A stretch of 64,000 bases of DNA, taken from assembly GCF_001458175.1 (NCBI RefSeq), contig NZ_CYPW01000040.1, forward strand, positions 63,800-127,799. Direction: 5' to 3'. This stretch comes from Shimia marina. Lineage in GTDB: Bacteria > Pseudomonadota > Alphaproteobacteria > Rhodobacterales > Rhodobacteraceae. The translations under genes were made by a program, and so were the position numbers. Shown in pieces: positions 36,268 to 44,858 of this stretch. Each line of letters begins with the position of its first letter. The first letter of the stretch is position 1. The notes below the pieces were generated by a model that saw nothing but the letters and a program-made list of their open reading frames with translations, was not told the origin of the DNA and ran no database searches.

Positions 36268-39200
36268 TCAGACTGGGCCAAAGCCGCCGCCGCCCGGTGT
36301 TTCCATGATGAAGACATCTCCGCAGGTCAGCTCTGTCTGATCATTTCCTTTCAGTGTCTCGACCCGGCCATCTGCCCTTTGGACGCGATTGATACCAATG
36401 CCTCCAGGAGCGCCGCCTGCGGTGCCATGTGGAGGGATGATCCGGTGAGAGGATAGCACTGTCACGGTCATGGGTTCGTTAAATCGCAGACGCCGCAGGA
36501 TGCCCTCACCTCCAGACCACTGGCCTGCGCCTCCTGATCCCTGCCTGATGGAGAACTCCTCCACTTGCACTGGGAAGCGGGTTTCCAGCACTTCAGGGTC
36601 CGTCATGCGGGTGTTCGTCATGTGGCTGTGGACCGCGCTCGTGCCATCAAAGCCTTCCCCTGCACCCGTGCCGCCACAAATGGTTTCGTAGTTTTGATGG
36701 GTGTCATTGCCATAGACAAAATTGTTCATGGTACCTTGGCTGCCGGCGATCACGCCAAGCGCGCCATAGAGTGTATCGGCAATCGCCTGACTGACTTCGG
36801 TGTTGCCTGATATCACGGCGGCAGGCGCTTTGGGGTTGATCATACACCCTTCAGGCACGATCAAAGAAAGCGGCTTCATACAGCCTTCGTTCATAGGAAT
36901 GTCGCTGCCGACCAGTGTCCGGAAGACATAGAGTACCACCGCGCGGCAGATTGCCAGAGGCGCGTTGTAGTTTGTTGGGCTCTGGCCAGAGGTTCCGGTG
37001 AAATCAAGCGTGGCACTTCGATTGGCTTTGTCCACCGTAATGGACACCTCAATTTTGGCCCCACTGTCCAATGGGTAGGAGAAAGCGCAGTCATGCAGCA
37101 CGTCGAGCACGCGGCGCACGCTTTCTTCTGCGTTGTCCTGAACGTGCTCCATATAGGCTTGCACAGTGGCGTGGCTAAACTGTTTGGTGATTTTACGCAG
37201 TTCTGCTGCGCCGGTTTCGTTCGCTGCAATCTGTGCCGCCAGATCGGCCATGTTTTGATCAATGTTGCGGCAAGGGTAGGGGCCCGATGCCAGCAAGGTG
37301 CGCGTGGCCTCTTCCTGTAAGGTGCCTTGGTTCACGAGCAGGAAGTTGTCGATCAAGATGCCTTCTTCTTCGATGTGTCGGCTGTCAGGCGGGGCGGATC
37401 CCGGCGTTTTGCCGCCAATGTCGGCGTGGTGCCCGCGTGAAGCCACCGTGTAGAGGATCTGCTCCCCTTCCGGGGCAAAGACCGGGGTTATGACGGTGAC
37501 ATCGGGGAGATGGGTGCCACCGTTGTAGGGGTTGTTCATCATGAAGACGTCGCCGGGGCGGATCTTGCCTGCGTTCAGGCGCAAGATGGTGCGCACGCTT
37601 TCCGACATGGAGCCAAGGTGCACAGGCACATGCGGCGCGTTGGCCACAAGGTCGCCGTTCTGATCAAAGATGGCACAGGAGAAGTCGTAGCGCTCTTTGA
37701 TGTTCACGGAATAGGCCGTGTTTGCCAGCGTCGCGCCCATCTGCTCTGCGATGGACATGAAGAGGTTGTTGAAAACCTCCAGCATGACCGGGTCTACGGA
37801 AGTGCCAATGGCTTCGGAGCGGGCCAGTGGCACAACACGTTTGAGCACGAGATTGCCACCTTGGGCGCATGTGGCCTGCCAGCCTTCTTCAATCATATTG
37901 GTGCCAGTCGGTTCTGTGAGAATGGCTGGGCCGGTCACAGATTGTCCGAGGCTCAATGTCTCGCGGTCCACCAGCGGGACATCTTGCCAGCGACCTCCAG
38001 TGTAAAGTCGCACGTGGGCTGGGGTGGTGTTTGCGCCTACTGGATCAGGCAGTGTGACGGGCTCGCCGGTTTGGCCAATGGCCTCGGCGACCACCACATC
38101 GATGATCAGATCACTGGTGTCCGGGGCAAAGCCGAAGCGCTGTTTGTGTGCCGAGACAAACGCCGTACGCATGTTTTTGATATCGCCGTAGGGTACGCTG
38201 AGGCTTTGTTGTGCTCCAGCGGGGCGGATATGTGCCGCCTGAGTGACGGTGATGTCCGCATCTGAGACGCCTTGCTCTGCGACCTCTGTGCGTGCCGCCT
38301 GTGCCAAGATGGCCAATTGGGTGGCCGCTTCTGGGGCATCAAGCGCACATCCCAACTGGCTTTCGCGCATGGCGCGAATATCTGCCAACCCCATTCCGAA
38401 AGCCGAAAGAACACCTGCGAAGGGGTGAATGAAGATGCTTTCCATCCCCAGCGCATCGGCAACAAGGCAAGCATGCTGCCCGCCAGCTCCGCCGAAGCAA
38501 TTCATGGTGTATTGCGTCACATCATAGCCACGCTGTACGGAGATTTTCTTGATTGCATTGGCCATATTTTCAACGGCAATCCGCAAGAAGCCTTCGGCCA
38601 ATTCTTCAACAGATTTGTCTGTGCCGATTTCTGTGCGCAGGACGTTGAACTTCTCTCGTACGGCGTCTTCATCCAGTGGCAGGTCTCCATTGGGGCCAAA
38701 GACATGCGGGAAGTGTGCGGCTTGCAGTTTGCCCAGGAGAACGTTGCAGTCGGTGACGGTGAGTGGGCCGCCACGGCGATAGGCGCATGGCCCTGGATTT
38801 GCCCCGGCGCTTTCGGGGCCAACTTGCATGCGGCCATCGCGGAAACTGAGGATGGAGCCACCACCGGCAGCCACTGTGTGGATCGACATCATTGGCGCCC
38901 GCATGCGCACACCGGCGACCTCTGTTTCAAACGAGCGTTCGTACTCACCGGCATAGTGACAGACGTCGGTGGAGGTGCCGCCCATGTCAAAGCCTATGAG
39001 TTTTTCAAAACCGAGTTCGGCCGCAGAGCGCACCATGCCCACTACGCCGCCTGCCGGACCGGAGAGAATGGCGTCGCGCCCCTGAAACAGCCGAGCATCA
39101 GTAAGCCCGCCATTGGATTGCATGAACAACAGCCGTCCACAGCCTCCATTCGCAGTATCCAATGCCGTGGCGACCTGATCCACATAACGGCGCAGGATTG

Positions 39201-39861
39201 GAGAGAGATAGGCATCAACGACGGCTGTGTCGCCGCGCCCGACCAGCTTGATAAGGGGGCTTGTTTCGTGGCTGAGGGAGATTTGCGTGAAGCCCAACGC
39301 CTGAGCAGCTTGGCCCAGAGCCTTCTCATGATCGGGGAAGCGATAGCTGTGCATCAGTGCGACTGCGACAGAGCGGTAGCCGGCCTGATGAGCGCCCTTG
39401 AGCGCGGCGCTGGCCTGCGGCAGATCAAGCGGCGTAAGGATATTGCCATCGGCATCCAAACGCTCCTCGATTTCGATCACCTCGTCATAGAGCAGTTCAG
39501 GCAACTCGATGTTGAGGGCAAAGAGCGAAGGGCGATTCTGATAGCCGATCCGCAGCAGATCCCGCAGACCTTTGGTGATCAACAGTACGGTGCGCGCACC
39601 TTTGCGTTCCAAAAGCGCGTTGGTGGCCACCGTTGTGCCCATTTTAACGGAGTCGATGGCACCGGCGGGAATTGCAGCGTCCGTCGGGAGCTTCAGAAGC
39701 TGTCGGATGCCATGCACGGCCGCATCGTTGTAGCTTTCGGGGTTTTCGGAGAGCAGTTTGTGCGTTTGCAGGTGCCCATCCGGCGCTTTGGCCACGATGT
39801 CTGTGAAAGTGCCACCTCGGTCGACCCAGAATTGCCATGCACCGCTGTGTTCTTTGCTCAT
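36268..39861 (-). CDS. 5-Oxoprolinase (HyuA-HyuB fusion type)
   Basis: About 1197 aa single chain. The N-terminal hydantoinase A/oxoprolinase half begins with FWVDRGGTFTDIVA and contains FDMGGTSTDVCHY and GGGSI nucleotide-binding motifs. The C-terminal hydantoinase B half carries NIKERYDFSCAIFD, NPYNGGTHLPDVTVITP and the ending ETPGGGGFG. Fused length matches OPLAH enzymes, which use ATP to open 5-oxoproline to glutamate in glutathione turnover; hydantoin substrates remain possible. AGGAGAGAG precedes ATG 39861. Upstream on the same strand is a winged-helix regulator, possibly its controller. Confidence 0.88.
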   Translation of the reverse strand: MSKEHSGAWQFWVDRGGTFTDIVAKAPDGHLQTHKLLSENPESYNDAAVHGIRQLLKLPTDAAIPAGAIDSVKMGTTVATNALLERKGARTVLLITKGLRDLLRIGYQNRPSLFALNIELPELLYDEVIEIEERLDADGNILTPLDLPQASAALKGAHQAGYRSVAVALMHSYRFPDHEKALGQAAQALGFTQISLSHETSPLIKLVGRGDTAVVDAYLSPILRRYVDQVATALDTANGGCGRLLFMQSNGGLTDARLFQGRDAILSGPAGGVVGMVRSAAELGFEKLIGFDMGGTSTDVCHYAGEYERSFETEVAGVRMRAPMMSIHTVAAGGGSILSFRDGRMQVGPESAGANPGPCAYRRGGPLTVTDCNVLLGKLQAAHFPHVFGPNGDLPLDEDAVREKFNVLRTEIGTDKSVEELAEGFLRIAVENMANAIKKISVQRGYDVTQYTMNCFGGAGGQHACLVADALGMESIFIHPFAGVLSAFGMGLADIRAMRESQLGCALDAPEAATQLAILAQAARTEVAEQGVSDADITVTQAAHIRPAGAQQSLSVPYGDIKNMRTAFVSAHKQRFGFAPDTSDLIIDVVVAEAIGQTGEPVTLPDPVGANTTPAHVRLYTGGRWQDVPLVDRETLSLGQSVTGPAILTEPTGTNMIEEGWQATCAQGGNLVLKRVVPLARSEAIGTSVDPVMLEVFNNLFMSIAEQMGATLANTAYSVNIKERYDFSCAIFDQNGDLVANAPHVPVHLGSMSESVRTILRLNAGKIRPGDVFMMNNPYNGGTHLPDVTVITPVFAPEGEQILYTVASRGHHADIGGKTPGSAPPDSRHIEEEGILIDNFLLVNQGTLQEEATRTLLASGPYPCRNIDQNMADLAAQIAANETGAAELRKITKQFSHATVQAYMEHVQDNAEESVRRVLDVLHDCAFSYPLDSGAKIEVSITVDKANRSATLDFTGTSGQSPTNYNAPLAICRAVVLYVFRTLVGSDIPMNEGCMKPLSLIVPEGCMINPKAPAAVISGNTEVSQAIADTLYGALGVIAGSQGTMNNFVYGNDTHQNYETICGGTGAGEGFDGTSAVHSHMTNTRMTDPEVLETRFPVQVEEFSIRQGSGGAGQWSGGEGILRRLRFNEPMTVTVLSSHRIIPPHGTAGGAPGGIGINRVQRADGRVETLKGNDQTELTCGDVFIMETPGGGGFGPV

Positions 39862-39959
39862 CACTCTCTCCTGAATGAGGTGTTTTCGATTTATGCGCAA
39901 AACATCGATATTTTGTCAACGTAACCGAATGCAGCGTCCCTGCCGCTGTTGATGCTGGG

Positions 39960-40466
39960 TTAAAGTGAGGCTGCCGCGCGGCTTGCTTGATCGTATTGGC
40001 CAGACAGAGAGCGCAGAGATGAGGCGATTTCGCGCATATCCGCGCCTGAGAGATCCAGCTTGGACAGGCCATCAATGAAACAGCGCTCACGCACTTGGCG
40101 ATAGGCATCACAGGCGGCTTGGCCAGCCTCCGATGTCCGATAGAACACTTCTTTGCCGCGTTTCTCGGATTGGATAAGCCCAATCTTTACAAGCTTTTTC
40201 AAGGCATAGTTCACTGTGTGGCTGTCTTCGATATTGAGCAGGAAGCAGATGTCGGTAAGACGTTTTTCTTTGTTGCGATGATTGACGTTGTGCAATGCGA
40301 GAATTTCCAGAGACGTCAATTCTGCGTGCCCGGCGGCGGACATGCAGCGTGTCATCCACCGGGAGAAGGCATTGTAGGCGATGATCATCCCATATTCGAT
40401 TTCAGAGGCTTCCCAGCCTTCCCCTTCTGCGAGGTGACGGGAAGAGACAATAGGGCGCTTTTCCAT
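39960..40466 (-). CDS. Winged-helix (MarR-like) DNA-binding regulator
   Basis: About 168 aa. A winged-helix segment (TSLEILALHNVNHRNKEKRLTDICFLLNIEDSHTVNYALKKLVKIGLI) is flanked by helices, resembling MarR-type dimeric regulators. Start ATG 40466 (MEKRPIVSSRHLA) fits remembered relatives that begin near PIVSS; upstream in-frame ATGs at 40478 and 40493 are alternatives. It is 98 nt upstream of the oxoprolinase gene on the same strand and may regulate it (inference). Confidence 0.78.
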   Translation of the reverse strand: MEKRPIVSSRHLAEGEGWEASEIEYGMIIAYNAFSRWMTRCMSAAGHAELTSLEILALHNVNHRNKEKRLTDICFLLNIEDSHTVNYALKKLVKIGLIQSEKRGKEVFYRTSEAGQAACDAYRQVRERCFIDGLSKLDLSGADMREIASSLRSLSGQYDQASRAAASL

Positions 40467-40615
40467 GAGGATATCCATCTGTTTTGTCGGCATTACATCT
40501 GTAATCTGTTGGTATCCGATCCGATCCAAGGTGCAAAGAGCGCTGATTTGAGGGACGAACTTTCAGAGTGGAGCGCCGGGCGTTGGCAAAAAAACACAGT
40601 TTTTGTTCAGTGGCG

Positions 40616-40644
40616 TGATCTGCTTTGCAAGTGTCCGCGTAGTA
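40616..40644 (+). promoter_or_regulatory. Candidate RpoE-dependent promoter of rpoE-chrR
   Basis: TGATCT (40616-40621), a 16-nt spacer, then CGTAGTA (40638-40644). It matches, in box sequence and spacer, the element upstream of the DUF1365 gene (44701-44728), and resembles the TGATC-type -35 known for Rhodobacter sphaeroides RpoE. Autoregulation is usual for ECF pairs. Confidence 0.55.
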
Positions 40645-40724
40645 GGGATATGGTGAGTGCAACACTTGATATCCCCCGCGTCCGGCTCAAAGCGCCAAAG
40701 GCGCGCCCGAAAGAAAGGCAGCGC

Positions 40725-41285
40725 GTGACGCAGGCCAAGGCGGAGCCCTCCCGAGAAACCCTGTGGATGATCGCTGTGCGTGATCACCGCGATAAGGCGG
40801 CGTTTTCCGCGCTGTTCGATCATTTTGCGCCCCGGTTGAAGGGCTTTGTGATGCGTAATGGCACGTCTGCTGCTCAGGCTGAAGAGATCGTGCAGGACGT
40901 CATGCTGACCCTGTGGCGCAAGGCACATATGTTTGATCCACACCGCGCACAGGTGTCCGCTTGGGTGTACCAAATCGTGCGTAACCGTCAGATCGACGTG
41001 GCACGTAAGGAAAATCGGCCGATGCCGGAGGCATTGAAGGAAGAGCCTGAAGCAGAGCCGGATGCGAGCCAGATTGTTTCGATTGAGCAGGAAACAGGGC
41101 AGTTGCGCGATGCTTTGCAAAGGTTGAGGCCTGAACAGCGTGAAGTGATAGAAAAGGCCTATTTGGGAGAGCTGACTCATCAGGAGATCAGTACGCAAAC
41201 AGGCCTGCCGTTGGGAACCATCAAATCGCGAATTCGTCTTGGCCTGCAGCGTCTAAGGCATGAGTTGAAAGATCTGAGTGAATGA
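40725..41285 (+). CDS. rpoE: RNA polymerase ECF sigma factor, RpoE (ChrR-associated)
   Basis: About 186 aa. Region 2 (FSALFDHFAPRLKGFVMRNG, EEIVQDVMLTLWRKAHMFDP, WVYQIVRNRQID) and region 4 (LRPEQREVIEKAYLGELTHQEISTQTGLPLGTIKSRIRLGLQRLR) are complete, as in ECF sigma factors paired with ChrR anti-sigma proteins (ECF11 group). GTG 40725 was chosen because AAAGG sits 7 nt upstream and the resulting N-terminus matches RpoE length; an ATG at 40650 is the alternative. It overlaps chrR by ATGA. In Rhodobacter RpoE drives the singlet-oxygen response (established for that genus). Confidence 0.93.
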   Translation: MTQAKAEPSRETLWMIAVRDHRDKAAFSALFDHFAPRLKGFVMRNGTSAAQAEEIVQDVMLTLWRKAHMFDPHRAQVSAWVYQIVRNRQIDVARKENRPMPEALKEEPEAEPDASQIVSIEQETGQLRDALQRLRPEQREVIEKAYLGELTHQEISTQTGLPLGTIKSRIRLGLQRLRHELKDLSE

Positions 41286-41917
41286 CCTCGATTAGCCATC
41301 ATATCCCGGAGCCGATGCTGGCGGCTTACGCGGCAGGTACGCTGCCGCATGCCTTTTCCGTGGTTGTAGCAACCCATATTTCAATGTGTTCTGAATGTCG
41401 GGCCGTTGTGGAGGCACATGAAGCCGTGGGCGGCATTGTGTTGGACGACATGCTGCGCGCTGATGTTTCGAGTTCCATGAAGTCCAACGTGCTTGCGATG
41501 TTGGATGATCCTTTCCAAGATACGCCGGTTTATCAGCGGCGTGGTCCTTACCCGGGGCCTGTGATGGAGGCGCTGAAAGGTCAGGAGCCACGCTGGAAGA
41601 AGCTTGGCATGGGGGTTAGACAGGATATCTTGTCGGAAGATAAACACGGGAGCGTCCGGTTGCTTTACATTCCGCCAGGCCAAGCCGTACCAGATCATGG
41701 GCATAACGGCTTGGAGTTGACGCTTGTGCTGCAGGGTAGCTTTTCGGATGAAACCGGTCAGTTCGGCGTTGGCGATGTCGAGGTCGCAGATGAAACCTTG
41801 GAGCATACGCCGATTGCGGGCATGGAGGATGTTTGCATCTGCCTTGCGGCAACGGACGCGCGTTTGCGTTTCAATGCGTTTGTGCCACGGCTTTTGCAGC
41901 CGATATTCAGGATTTAA
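41282..41917 (+). CDS. chrR: ChrR-type zinc anti-sigma factor
   Basis: 211 aa. The N-terminal anti-sigma domain has the zinc motif H-x3-C-x2-C (H32, C36, C39) plus an upstream His (HHIPE). The C-terminal cupin domain contains DHGHNGLELTLVLQGSF, the metal-binding part that senses singlet oxygen or peroxides and triggers turnover in Rhodobacter sphaeroides. It is translationally coupled to rpoE. A hairpin terminator follows. It holds RpoE inactive until stress; this role is family knowledge. Confidence 0.92.
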   Translation: MTSISHHIPEPMLAAYAAGTLPHAFSVVVATHISMCSECRAVVEAHEAVGGIVLDDMLRADVSSSMKSNVLAMLDDPFQDTPVYQRRGPYPGPVMEALKGQEPRWKKLGMGVRQDILSEDKHGSVRLLYIPPGQAVPDHGHNGLELTLVLQGSFSDETGQFGVGDVEVADETLEHTPIAGMEDVCICLAATDARLRFNAFVPRLLQPIFRI

Positions 41918-41961
41918 ACGTCTAAACATCGAGACATGGCCACGCAAAAGGGGCCTTTTGT

Positions 41962-41992
41962 GGCCCTGAGTTTTCTCAGGGCCAGTTTTTTT
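41962..41992 (+). terminator. Intrinsic terminator of rpoE-chrR
   Basis: Perfect 9-bp stem GGCCCTGAG/CTCAGGGCC with loop TTTT, then a T-run. It overlaps the 3' end of the convergent COG0523 GTPase gene. Confidence 0.8.
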
Positions 41993-43094
41993 GTTCAGTT
42001 TTCTGCCAACCCGGAAAGACGTCTGGCTGCGGCGGTGCTTTGGTTGCGCGTAGCATATCAAAGCTGCGTTCCAGCTCTTTTGATGTCATGTCGCGTGCGA
42101 TCACAACAATCCGCGTGGTAGTGTCGTCTTTGGGCCAGTTATTGAGTGGCACCGGCGGATCAAAGATATGCTGCACACCATGAAACACAAAAGGTGTGGG
42201 GATGTCTTTCAGGAACACAATGCCCTTCACGCGCAGGAGGTCAGGGCCTTTTACGGCAACGAGTGTATCCAGCCAATGGTCAAAAACGCGATCATCTAGC
42301 GGAGCCTCCAGCTGCATTGAGGCTGTTTCAATGCGTGCGTCATGGGGAGAGAGCGTTGGTTTGGATGTGGATTGAGACAGGCCGGACAGATTGGCAAGGG
42401 GATCTGCCATCGGTGCGCGTGTTTCGCGAGTCATCCAGGCAAGGACATTCTCGGTTTCCGAGCCGCGACGCATTCCTGAGAGGCCAAAAAGAAGTGCGGG
42501 CGACTGTTTGGCCTCGCGGGTTGTTAGAATTTTTGCAGAAGGGTTCAGGGCCTCAAGTCGTGTGTGCAACGCCTTTACATCACGACGATGTGCCAAATCG
42601 GTTTTGCTGATCAGTAGGAGGTCCGCTGTCGCTGCCTGAGACACAGCCTCAAACTGCGCATCAAGTGTAGCTTGACCGTTGATGGCATCTACAAGGGTCA
42701 CAACACCATCCAGCATTGTATTGCGGGCGAGGTAAGGATCGACGATCAGCGTTTGTCGGATTGGTGCGGGGTCTGCAAGCCCGGTGGTTTCGATGACAAT
42801 CCGGTCAAAGTCGAGACTGCCACTTTCGCGGCGTTCCATCAGGCCAGCGAGCGTATCTGACAGGTCTCCGCGGATGGAGCAACACAAGCAGCCCGAAGAC
42901 ATCAGAACCACTTCTTCGTCTGTGGCTTCGATTAGATCATGGTCTAGGCCGACTTCGCCAAACTCATTCACAACAACAGCAATTTTGCCTGCACAGTTGT
43001 CAGAGAGCACCGCATTTAGGAGGGTTGATTTACCGGCCCCCAAGAAGCCCGTGAGCAATGTGATTGGAAGGCGGGTTTCGGCCATTACGATCAT
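41976..43094 (-). CDS. COG0523 (CobW/P47K) GTPase, putative zinc metallochaperone
   Basis: About 372 aa. The P-loop GFLGAGKST, the metal-binding GCLCC (CxCC) motif, VIETTGLADPAP and the SKTD base motif identify a G3E GTPase of the COG0523 group, with a C-terminal CobW-C domain (RVKGIVFLKD...). A Zur-like palindrome lies 36-48 nt upstream, which favours a Zur-controlled zinc chaperone (ZigA/ZNG1 type) over a cobalamin role. ATG 43094 is used; ATG 43085 is equally possible. It is convergent with chrR. Confidence 0.82.
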   Translation of the reverse strand: MIVMAETRLPITLLTGFLGAGKSTLLNAVLSDNCAGKIAVVVNEFGEVGLDHDLIEATDEEVVLMSSGCLCCSIRGDLSDTLAGLMERRESGSLDFDRIVIETTGLADPAPIRQTLIVDPYLARNTMLDGVVTLVDAINGQATLDAQFEAVSQAATADLLLISKTDLAHRRDVKALHTRLEALNPSAKILTTREAKQSPALLFGLSGMRRGSETENVLAWMTRETRAPMADPLANLSGLSQSTSKPTLSPHDARIETASMQLEAPLDDRVFDHWLDTLVAVKGPDLLRVKGIVFLKDIPTPFVFHGVQHIFDPPVPLNNWPKDDTTTRIVVIARDMTSKELERSFDMLRATKAPPQPDVFPGWQKTEQKNWP

Positions 43095-43129
43095 TTCTTA
43101 TCAGCGCAAACGATACGTAGCCACTTAAT

Positions 43130-43142
43130 GGTATATTATAAC
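43130..43142. promoter_or_regulatory. Zur-like palindrome upstream of the COG0523 GTPase
   Basis: GGTATATTATAAC, symmetrical except for one base pair, centred 42 nt upstream of the gene's ATG. It resembles the GTTATAATATAAC core of alphaproteobacterial Zur sites. A Fur-family or other AT-rich-site regulator cannot be excluded. Confidence 0.55.
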
Positions 43143-43186
43143 AATATCAAGCGCTGGGTTTGAGCCTCTCTGGGATCACCATTATA

Positions 43187-43912
43187 TCATTTGCCGCGAT
43201 AGATTATCCAATCTGGCAGAATGTGCAGCAATTTGAGCGCCCAAGAGAACGGGCGTGGAAAATCTGTGCGAAACCGGCGCCCGCGCATGGCGCGCAATAC
43301 GTGTTCTGCGGCTTCGTCTGGCGTCATCAGCATCGGCATTTTGAATGCGTTTTTATCCGTAAGGCGCGTTTTGATGAAGCCGGGGTTTGCAAGCCGCACC
43401 GTGATGTTTAAATCCTTGAGATCATGGCGCATGGTTTCCGCCAAACTGACAATGGCCGCTTTGCTGGCACCGTAGCCAATTGCTTTTGGCAGACCGCGAT
43501 AGCCAGCCAAAGAGCCGATAAGGGTAATGTCACCGCTGTTTTGGGCGACAAATTTTGGCATCACGGCTCCCAAGACACGCATCGCGCCCGTGAGGTTGAC
43601 ATCCACGACCCGCAGGGCGGTGTCCTGCTGCCATTGCTGTGCCGACATCGGCTCATAAGCTCCAGCATTGTAGATCACGCCATCCAAGCCTCCGATCGAG
43701 TTGGCGGCGGCTTTGACAGCGGCATCATCCGTGACATCCAAGATCAACACACGTGTGTTTGGCAGTCCAGCCGCAAGGGAGGCAAGGCGAGGACCATTGC
43801 GCGCGGAGATGACCAAATGTGCGCCTTCAGCGCTCAGCTTCTCAGCCAATGCGCGGCCCAGGCCTTCACTTGCCCCCACAAGCCAGAAGGTTTTGTCTTT
43901 GAAATGGGTCAT
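43187..43912 (-). CDS. SDR-family oxidoreductase
   Basis: 241 aa. N-terminal nucleotide motif GASEGLGRA (TGxxxGxG variant), NAGAYEP, catalytic Ser near LIGSLAG, and YGASK (YxxxK). It belongs to a DUF1365/FAD-oxidoreductase gene set found next to ChrR-type sigma factors. It overlaps the upstream DUF1365 gene by 4 nt, so the two are co-translated. The substrate is probably a fatty-acyl or membrane-lipid intermediate (inference from context). Confidence 0.85.
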   Translation of the reverse strand: MTHFKDKTFWLVGASEGLGRALAEKLSAEGAHLVISARNGPRLASLAAGLPNTRVLILDVTDDAAVKAAANSIGGLDGVIYNAGAYEPMSAQQWQQDTALRVVDVNLTGAMRVLGAVMPKFVAQNSGDITLIGSLAGYRGLPKAIGYGASKAAIVSLAETMRHDLKDLNITVRLANPGFIKTRLTDKNAFKMPMLMTPDEAAEHVLRAMRGRRFRTDFPRPFSWALKLLHILPDWIIYRGK

Positions 43913-44694
43913 TTTTGGGTCACCGGCGAAGAGGAACCTTCAGACAGAAGTCCGTCTGGCGGGGCTTTGCGTTTGTGAAAGCGAGCTCCTTTCAACTTAA
44001 GGATTAGAGCTTGCCACAAGATAAGAGCGACAACACGCCCTGCACCCAGTGGCCGCCGCAATGCGCCCCACAAAAGGCTGCGGTTCGAAACCGGCGCACG
44101 TGGGCCAAAGAGCGTGGCAATCACACCTTGGTCGCGATTCTCATAGGCAATGCGAATATGTAGGTCTTTGTCTGTCAGGGAAAAGTTGAAACGGTAGGCC
44201 CCCTCAACTGTCTGAAACGGGGATACATGCATGAGTTTTTCGGCGTGCATTTGATCTGAGGGCGTGATGGGGCGGAAATCGTCATGCGCACAGAAATAGC
44301 AATGGCGATCACCTACCGTATTGTTCACCTCCGCGACAAAGGCACATGGCTCTCCGTCGATCAGCGCAATCCAGAAGCTCACCGGATTGAAGTGGAACCA
44401 TAGAAAATTTGGCTGCGTCAAAAGCAAGATTTCGGCGTTGGCCACGGGGAAGTCACGTGCGCTTAGGACGTCGTGGAACCACGACATCCCGATCCCCTGT
44501 CCGCGTTCGCCTCCATGATGACGATCGTGGATCGACCACAGGTTAAAGTGATTGCGAGACAGTAGAGCTGCCGGTGCATCGGTTGCATGCTCAGCGAGGT
44601 CAATCAGCACATAGTCCACGCTGTAGCGAAACGCATTTTTCAGCGCGCCGCGTCGTGCATGTGTGGTATGGCCCTGAATATGATCTATGGTCAT
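43909..44694 (-). CDS. DUF1365 domain-containing protein
   Basis: 261 aa. HIQGHTTHARRGALKNAFRYSVDYVLIDL at the start and WFHFNPVSFWIAL in the middle are typical of DUF1365 (COG3496), a family that nearly always travels with an FAD oxidoreductase and a cyclopropane-fatty-acid synthase-like methyltransferase. Its biochemical activity is unknown to me. It is preceded by a TGATCT-N16-CGTA promoter so close to the ATG (8 nt) that the mRNA would be leaderless or nearly so. Confidence 0.88.
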   Translation of the reverse strand: MTIDHIQGHTTHARRGALKNAFRYSVDYVLIDLAEHATDAPAALLSRNHFNLWSIHDRHHGGERGQGIGMSWFHDVLSARDFPVANAEILLLTQPNFLWFHFNPVSFWIALIDGEPCAFVAEVNNTVGDRHCYFCAHDDFRPITPSDQMHAEKLMHVSPFQTVEGAYRFNFSLTDKDLHIRIAYENRDQGVIATLFGPRAPVSNRSLLWGALRRPLGAGRVVALILWQALILKLKGARFHKRKAPPDGLLSEGSSSPVTQK

Positions 44695-44700
44695 GGTTGT

Positions 44701-44728
44701 TTTACGTTACCTGCATCGTGACAGATCA
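44701..44728 (-). promoter_or_regulatory. Candidate RpoE promoter of DUF1365-SDR
   Basis: Minus strand: TGATCT (44723-44728), 16-nt spacer, CGTAAA (44701-44706). Both boxes and the spacer match the rpoE upstream element. The -10 element ends 6 nt from the ATG. Confidence 0.6.
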
Positions 44729-44799
44729 CAAGTTACGGGGAAGTTGGGGGAATTTCGATGTCGTTGTTGGCCTGATCAGCTATTGCGGCTGTGGCAGAA

Positions 44800-44827
44800 T
44801 GAACCAAGTTGCTCATCGCGTCGTATC
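44800..44827 (+). promoter_or_regulatory. Candidate RpoE promoter of the FAD oxidoreductase operon
   Basis: TGAACC (44800-44805), 16-nt spacer, CGTATC (44822-44827). It lies 31 nt before the gene's ATG, with AGGA as Shine-Dalgarno between. It differs from the other two in the fourth and sixth -35 bases. Confidence 0.5.
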
Positions 44828-44858
44828 TGCCTCAAAAGGACCAAAAAACGAGGATTTC

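Noticed and set aside
38272-39924. Long open frame (about 550 codons) antisense to the oxoprolinase gene
   Set aside because: It mirrors the codon bias of the real gene on the other strand, has no RBS, and the amino-acid sequence shows no known domain. Similar shadows opposite uvrB and ugpB were rejected for the same reason.
40650-40724. ATG 40650 as rpoE start
   Set aside because: GTG 40725 has a better Shine-Dalgarno and gives the usual RpoE N-terminus; with 40650 the -10 box would leave no leader. Not fully excluded.
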